Source: Chrysogorgia sp. JL179-B06
Lineage: Eukaryota > Cnidaria > Anthozoa > Scleralcyonacea > Chrysogorgiidae
Direction: 5' to 3'
NCBI GenBank assembly: GCA_035772405.1
Contig: JAYKKM010000504.1
Location: 3,606,001 to 3,670,000, forward strand
DNA length: 64,000 nt
The notes under the pieces were generated by a model. It made no database searches. It was given only the letters and a program-made list of their open reading frames with translations, and had not been told where the DNA came from. The position numbers and the translations under genes were made by a program. Position 1 is the stretch's first letter, and the number at the start of each line of letters is the position of its first letter. Positions 57,776 to 64,000 of this stretch are shown here, piece after piece.

Positions 57776-58733
57776 CTAATTATTAGTCTGAAATATGGTC
57801 GAAAAAAATCGACGAAAAGCAACTCTATACTCCCTTTGTCTCATTCCATAAATAAAAGGATTCACAATCGAGTTTAATGCTGCAAGTTCTACGTAGATAA
57901 GTAATAACGACGACGACAGGTGGGAGACATGAGGCGCACCATAGATTAATCAGCATTATTAATATTGCACCTGCGAGTACAAGACACAAGAATACTCCGA
58001 TAACAATTGCAAACGTCTTAATGACTCGAAGTTCTCGGGCCATCCGCCAACGGGAAATCGTTGAGTTCGACGAATCACATGATGACACAGTGTTTGCAGC
58101 AATTTTATGTACGTGCTGTCGAGCGACTTTGAACATCTTGTAGTTTAAAACAACGATAAAAATAGTCGGAATAAAGGCGTAAATACACACACCAATCACC
58201 ACCACGGGGACATCTGTAACACAAGACGCACGAAAATCGCCCGGTCGCGTGTAGATCACGAGAAAAGGAGCATAGATCATAGCAGAGCACCAGATCAGGA
58301 GCAATATATAATAGGTTCGTCGCCACGTTACAATTATTTTGTACTTAAATGGGCTGTTGATGGAGATAAACCGATCCACAGTAATACCAACGAGAGATAA
58401 GATGGAAAGAATTATGCATGTGGCTGCGATAGGGTTGACAATGCGACAAAAAAGGTTCTGGTCACTTTCAATTCCAATAAGCATCCGCGCGATTTCAGTG
58501 ATAGAAGTTGGGTACAAAAAACAGCAGGCTAAAAGATCAGTGATGGCAAGGTTAACTACAAAATAACTTGTTGGCGTCTTTGGGTGATTGAGAAAGACAT
58601 TGTAAATGATGACGCCAACGTTGCCTAATACTCCAACAATAAAAACAAGACATTTGAAGACCAGTAATGAAATAAGCATGTTGGGCGAGAGAACCTGATC
58701 AGAGGTTGTGGAGTTCACGTCTTTCATTTTCAC
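57776..58733 (-). pseudogene. Class A GPCR copy 5, subtype B, frameshifted before TM7
   Basis: 958 bp against 951 bp in intact copies. A 7-bp insertion near 57,900 (GATAAGTAATAACGAC where others read GATAACGAC) shifts the frame after PPVVVVI. The predicted product ends in 24 unrelated residues at 57,825 and lacks the TM7 NPFIY helix, which remains encoded downstream in another frame. It has B-type markers (SITEIARM, FISINSPFKYK). Private changes include SRWRMARELRV at the TM6 foot. Without TM7 it is unlikely to signal. Confidence 0.85.
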
Positions 58734-58883
58734 AACTTCTGGCTACCAAAACGATTTTTACTTGCTTCAAACAAGACGATAGCTAGCGAATGTTCAACTC
58801 CTTGAGTAGTCAGTGGAGATCATATACTACTTTAGACATTCATGTAATAATTATAACGAAAATGCTGCAATATTATTGACTAA

Positions 58884-58919
58884 GCTACTCGAGTAGCGGC
58901 GAGTGACGTCCATATATGG
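58884..58919 (-). promoter_or_regulatory. Conserved GPCR promoter block, unit 5 (B type)
   Basis: GCTACTCGAGTAGC at 58,884-58,897, TGACGT, and CCATATATGG at 58,910-58,919. The CCAAT box is degraded (ATTGACTAAG), as in unit 3. Confidence 0.45.
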
Positions 58920-59092
58920 AAGAGTTTTGTGTCTCTTTTATCAAAATAATTTTAAAGAAACAATTAACATAAGTTAGTTTTTACTAAAACAATTAATAAT
59001 TAAACTAAACTAAAACAAAAAATTAACAATTCGCTCTCAATTTCTTTCAGGTTATAGTTACCTCGGGCTTCGGCTTCGTTAACTATCACCTT

Positions 59093-59887
59093 TTATAAAA
59101 TAAGTCGTGTCTTACGCATGCTGTGATTGGTCAGTTACCGTGTTTATATCAGGCTTTAGTATAAATTGACAAGTTTATATCACAAATCCTCAATTTTGAT
59201 TGGCTATCGCAGGAGTTACTATCCGCTGATATAAACCTCTGGGGAAAAAGTCGCCTGATTTCGAAAGAATATTTACTTTTTTTCCATGAAAAATGCGAAA
59301 TAAAAGTTATTTCTTGGGTTAGAAAGTTGTAAATTTATACTAAAACAATTAGACAACTCGCCCTTGTTTTCTATGAGCGATAGTCAACTCGGCTACGCCT
59401 CGTTGACTATCCGCTCATAGAAAACAAGGGCGAGTTGTCTAATTGTTAAATATAACATGGATGGATTACGCCATCGTGATACGCCATCAATTAGCCATCA
59501 TACGCCATCATGATCAATTAGCAATGATACGCCATCAATTAGCCATCATACGCCATCATACACAATCAATTAACCATCATACGCCATCAATTAGACATCA
59601 CGGCGCCATCATACGCAGTAAGGAGAATTTACGTGTTGATAAAAAGATATTTGTACATTTTATTTGCTTTCTACGGGTTATTTTATAAAATAAATAGAAA
59701 ACATTTTTATCCGTGTTCCCATACGTTATATAAACACTCGTGGAAGTTTGGGAGAACTCGAAATCGCGTGGAAACACTCGCCCCCTTACGGGCTCGTATT
59801 CCCACTATGATTTCTCGTTCTCGCAAACTTCCACTCGTGTTTATATAACAGTATCTAAACACGGAAAATGTTTTCTATTTCTTAAAT
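59093..59887. repeat. B-type insertion, unit 5, with a nested extra insert
   Basis: Same minisatellite and foldback as at 20,539-21,033. It carries a further 295-bp insert at about 59,156-59,450, whose inner part (59,348-59,448) is a near-perfect palindrome with AATTAGACAACTCGCCCTTG arms around CTCGGCTACGCCTCG. Confidence 0.6.
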
Positions 59888-60257
59888 AGAAATTTAGAGC
59901 TCATAATCCAATAGAACGACTACCTGTATATACAGTATAGTTCCTATTATCATACAATAAATTTGTTATTTCTAAAACAGGAGGAGGTCTATGCTGGGAA
60001 GGCGTTGTTCGAAGGGATGAGGACAGCGTTTGTTTTTTTTACAGAAGAAGACTTACTTAAACTAAAATTAAAGTTTTTAATAAACTAAAACTATAGAACG
60101 TCTGCGAGAAAAAGTCTCTAGTGCTAATCCATCGGTGCCATATGTTTCCATCTATACGATGTAAACAGTTTATACTTGCAAATCATCATCACGTGCGTGA
60201 TGCATGTGCCTTGAGAGACCTTCAAGCTGTGTTAACTTCATTGTCAAATACTCATGA

Positions 60258-60347
60258 AAACTCTGAGCTCCAGGCAGGACACGAACCCGCAACCTTCTGA
60301 ATGCTAGCAATACGATCTAACCATTGAGCCACTAGAACTCAGAGTTT
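60258..60347 (-). repeat. tRNA-like hairpin, unit 5
   Basis: As in unit 3. A T-to-A change in box B (GGACACGAACCC on the + strand) weakens the promoter match. Confidence 0.5.
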
Positions 60348-60357
60348 TTTTCTAGTG

Positions 60358-61821
60358 ACTATTGATAATTTGATAACTTAACACAGCTTTCACTGAAAAC
60401 CTTTACGAATTAACTAACTTCAAGATGTGACAGCTAGATAACTTAAATAGTTCAAGGTAGTCGAGTGCTGATATTGTCGAAATGTTCACAGTGAAATGTG
60501 AACTATTCGGCTTATACGTTTGTGATAAATACGAATTAGTTAACGTTAATTTTTTGCCACGCTATTCATGCAATTAAGATCATTTGATAAACCGTATTTC
60601 CTATCTTAAATAATAATTAGTAAAACATGTTATATTTTTGTCTAGCCTCCTCCGCAGGCAACTCTCATGTGTTTTCCTAGTTGACGTTATGCTCTTATTT
60701 ATTTCTTTGGCTCGGCCAAAACATTATAAACTGAAAACGACGCAGCTATAGGAAGACACTGCGGGGGAGGAACTTTTGTCAACAATAGCGTCACTAACAG
60801 AGAAGCGGCTATGTCGGTTTTTGCGGATGGTTTTCAGTTTCCAGTTTAACTACCACTTGTGCTCCAGTGCATTCCAGCTTTGACTTGGAACATTTAATAA
60901 ACCCCTCCCCCAATAAAACCCCCTCATGCTTATCGAAAATTAATAAGATAATAATAGACTGAAAATAAGGTACTTCAGTTATTCAGTCTCGGGCTTCGCA
61001 CTTACGCTCAGGTAATAGCTGACAAGAACAACAACCTGACAACCATGACAACTATAATTTTCTTTTGGTTTAGGTTTACACCATGAACGCCTTCTATTAA
61101 CTTTGGGGTTTAATATATCCATGCAGGGAACTAATCCCAAAAGTACCGACCTTATATTGGTTGAAATAAAAATGGATTTACCAGACCCCTAGCGCAACGT
61201 AATCTCATTCAAACAGTATAGGACGTGCTTGGTTTAGAAGCCGGAAAAAAATGGCAAATAGTTCAACTCCACTACCTCTAATGAGTTGCTACCGCGTCTT
61301 CGATCGTCAGACGAACGTATTACACGCTGCGAAAAATCACATTTCTGAAATTTTCCAATTGTTCAATTTTCTCAACTGAGGTCATATTCGCAAAACTATG
61401 CTAGAGAAATGTTTTCATGCTCGGTAAAACACGTTAAATCCAAAAGTTTACTCTCATTTTGCGAGTTTGCTAGCGCTAATTTCAAATGCGTCACTACATA
61501 GGGGGAGTAAGGATGCGGCGCTTCGAGGAATGAAGGAAACAATTAAAGACCTATCAAGAAGGCTAATAAAAGCTTACCACCATCCCCTTAAGTGACGCAT
61601 CTGCGGAAGGAAATTTCCTTCCAAAGTGAAAACACTGATGTTTATCTGAGCGTACGTGCGAATCCCGTGTCTGAATAACTCATGAGTATACCTTATTTCC
61701 AGTTATTATCTCATTCATTTTCGATAAGCAATGGGGCTTTATTGCATGCAGGGGGAGGGGTTTATTCCAAGTCAAGGCTGGAATACACTGGAGCACAAGT
61801 GTAAAACCGAAACTGAAAACC
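60358..61821. mobile_element. Foldback element, unit 5, right arm truncated
   Basis: Same architecture as unit 3. The left arm is complete, and the right arm ends at CTGAAAACCG where LINE copy 6 starts. Confidence 0.55.
60643..60773. mobile_element. Small MITE inside the foldback left arm, unit 5
   Basis: Same eroded form as in unit 3. Confidence 0.6.
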
Positions 61822-64000
61822 GCCTATATAGACGAACTCTCAACCACATTTGAAGTTCTATCTACAGAAGTAGCAATTATTACGGAAAGCTGGCTGCATT
61901 CTGCAATTGACAACAGCCTAATTTCTATCCCGGGATACTCGTTCCACCGGAAAGACAGGTTTGAAAGTGGCGGTGGTGTCTACGCCTATATCTCTAATAA
62001 TATACCATGTAAACGAAGACTAGACTTGGAGAGCCCACCGTCTACCACGCCCTGTTTCTGTTTTATAATCTGCGGAGTATATAGTCCTCCAGATGAATCC
62101 ATCCAGGAGCAAAAAGACCTAATACAATATATTGTTGATACTGTTGATACAGTCCGTTCTTCTGCACCAGATTGTGGTGTTGTAGTCGTAGGTGATTTTA
62201 ATAAGATCGACATCTCTGATTTAAAATATCACCTCAATCTTACACAAGTTGTTAAAGACTCCACTAGGGGCTAATCAATCCTTGATCTTATCATAACTAA
62301 CTGTAGTCATATGTATAGCTCACCAGTATGTAGTGCTCCCCTGGGATCGTCGGACCACTGTGTAATATCTTGAAAACCCCTTGACAATTACGCCAATTCT
62401 ACCTTTTCTCACGCGCATGAGAAATGCCAATTACGACGCTAAGCGAAATCCTCGCTGGATGCCTTTGGCAGTAATCTTCTTTCCTATAAAGTCCGTAAAA
62501 ATCCATCACACAGACAGACCATGGATGACGTCATGAATCAAACAACTTATTCTGGACAGACAACGTGTATATCACTCTGGGCATGTCGAACAGTGGAGGT
62601 GTCTCAAGAATAAAGTGTGCGATGTAATTTGCCAAAGAAAGAAGAGCTACTACCGAGACAAGGTACAACATCTTAGACTAGTAACCCACGCAAATGATGG
62701 AACACTATTAATAAAATCTCTGGTAAATCTAGTGATAAAACGCCGATTAGTTACGAAGATGAGAATAGGAATATATTGTCTGGAGTTAAACTAGCAGAAC
62801 GACTGAACACCTTCTATATATCAGTAACGACTGATCTACCTCCGCTAGATATTGGCAAACTACCTGCTTTTCTATGAGCAACTACCATCAATCTGTCCAC
62901 TCGAAGTAAGAAAGAAACTATCTAACCTCACCACCCACAAAGCTATTGGCCCGGTTTGCGCCTGAACTTGCCCAACCCATCACGGACATTTTTAATGCTT
63001 CATTTTCCGCTGCATGGTTATTTCCCTAAACCATGGAAGGACTCCCTTATAGCCCCAATAGCAAAAGTCTCACCAGTCTCCTGTGATAGACTAGTGACTT
63101 AAGACCTATAGCGCCAACGTCCTGTGTATCCAAGATCCAAGAATACTTCGCCGTGAAGTGGCTCATTGATGACGTACAACACATGATTGATCCTCAACAA
63201 TTTGGTTGCCTGAAAGGTACTTCAACGACTTTCTGTCTACTACACATGCTCTAGAATTGGCTGTCCTCCTTGGACCAACCTAGATCCTACCTTAGAGTAT
63301 GCTACCGGCTGTATCTAGATTTTAGCAAGGCTTTCGATCATATAGTCCACAATATTTTGGTTGACAAACTTCTTCAACTTGGAGTGAGATTACTGGTTCA
63401 CTGGATTTGCAGCTTTCTTTCTGGTAGGCGCCAGGCCGTTAAATTAGAACACTTTATTTCTAAATGGGAGTCCATCCATGCTGGGGTACCTCAGGGAACC
63501 AAACTTGGACCAATCCTCTTTTTGGCGATGATAAACGATCTCGCCATAAAGTTCTCCATGACGCGTCTTCCCACTGGAAATACGTTGACGATATCACCAT
63601 ATCCGAGGTTCTTTCTGCAGGCAATGTCTCCGGCATGTAACGTGATTTGGACTTAATAACGAGCCCGAGCTCGTATTTTTATTTCTTTGGATTCAAATTC
63701 ATATTGTTATCATGAATTTGAATCGAAAGAAATACAAAAAAATGGTGATCTGCCCGCTGAAATCCATACCTGACATCGCACCTCTTACTGTCAATGGACT
63801 TCCTTTAGAGAAGGTGATATCTTATAAAGTACTCGAGGTAATAATAAGCGACTGGAACGAACACACTCAGGAGATTATATCAAATTCCACCGCATGATCA
63901 TGGAATTCCACCGCATGATCTCGTTCATATCTATTACGCGCTTATTAGGTCAGTTCTTGAGTACTGCTGTACCACATGGACAACCAGTATTCCATACTAT
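61822..64000 (+). mobile_element. LINE copy 6: longest 5' end, cut by the window end
   Basis: It starts at the same endonuclease position as copy 4 (VAIITESWLHSAIDNS) but lacks copy 4's large deletion. The endonuclease motif VVVGDFNKIDISDL is intact here (62,026-62,274), and the RT motif A reads DFSKAFDHIVHNILVDKL, the consensus form lost in copies 2, 3 and 5. Frame breaks are still present, including an early stop after DSTRG. At 63,680-63,740 both orientations of the flipped segment occur head to head. Confidence 0.82.

Overview
This is an invertebrate animal genome window, AT-rich and dense in repeats. A cnidarian such as a coral or sea anemone is my best guess, inferred from the orphan class A GPCR tandem cluster, the KDZ (HMGXB3-like) transposase gene with introns, CR1/jockey-group LINEs and abundant foldback elements. 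No ribosomal RNA genes, CRISPR array or prokaryotic signal is visible.

Layout. A tandem segmental-duplication array fills 1-28,886 and 49,252-64,000. Each unit holds (i) a degenerate CR1/jockey-group LINE on the + strand, (ii) a single-exon, 316-codon rhodopsin-like GPCR on the - strand, tail-to-tail with that LINE, (iii) a short conserved GPCR promoter, (iv) a tRNA-like hairpin, and (v) a long-arm foldback element. There are five GPCR copies (1,753; 11,300; 19,225; 25,201; 57,776). Copies 2, 3 and 4 are open; copies 1 and 5 carry frameshifts. Subtype markers run A-like, A, B, A, B, so the real repeat is a dimer of about 14-15 kb.

Between 28,886 and 49,252 one unit is interrupted by two nested transposons. 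Both landed in the loop and right arm of an older palindromic MITE, and an uninterrupted MITE at 5,907-6,222 supplies the empty site. The first is a 16.3 kb element (28,940-45,244) with a 9-bp direct repeat at its ends, imperfect terminal inverted repeats, and a ten-exon gene for a Kyakuja-Dileera-Zisupton (KDZ) type transposase. Every splice phase from exon 2 to exon 10 agrees. An open frame for a possible papain-like protease lies directly downstream on the same strand. The rest of that element holds a 173-bp satellite, several MITEs and foldbacks, and a LINE fragment inside an intron. The second is a 3.84 kb element (45,286-49,128) with about 47-bp inverted repeats and a 9-bp target duplication. 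It is Mutator-like by structure, carries no gene, and consists largely of a 2.5 kb palindrome of 20-bp and 10-bp satellites.

A further LINE (50,581-54,037, - strand) sits in the same unit between 7-bp target duplications. It has a 2A-like NPGP motif, an endonuclease and a reverse transcriptase, and is broken by frameshifts.

As a whole the window looks like a young GPCR gene cluster spread by dimeric duplication and then used as a landing area by three different classes of mobile element. The possibly functional genes are GPCR copies 2-4 and the KDZ transposase gene.
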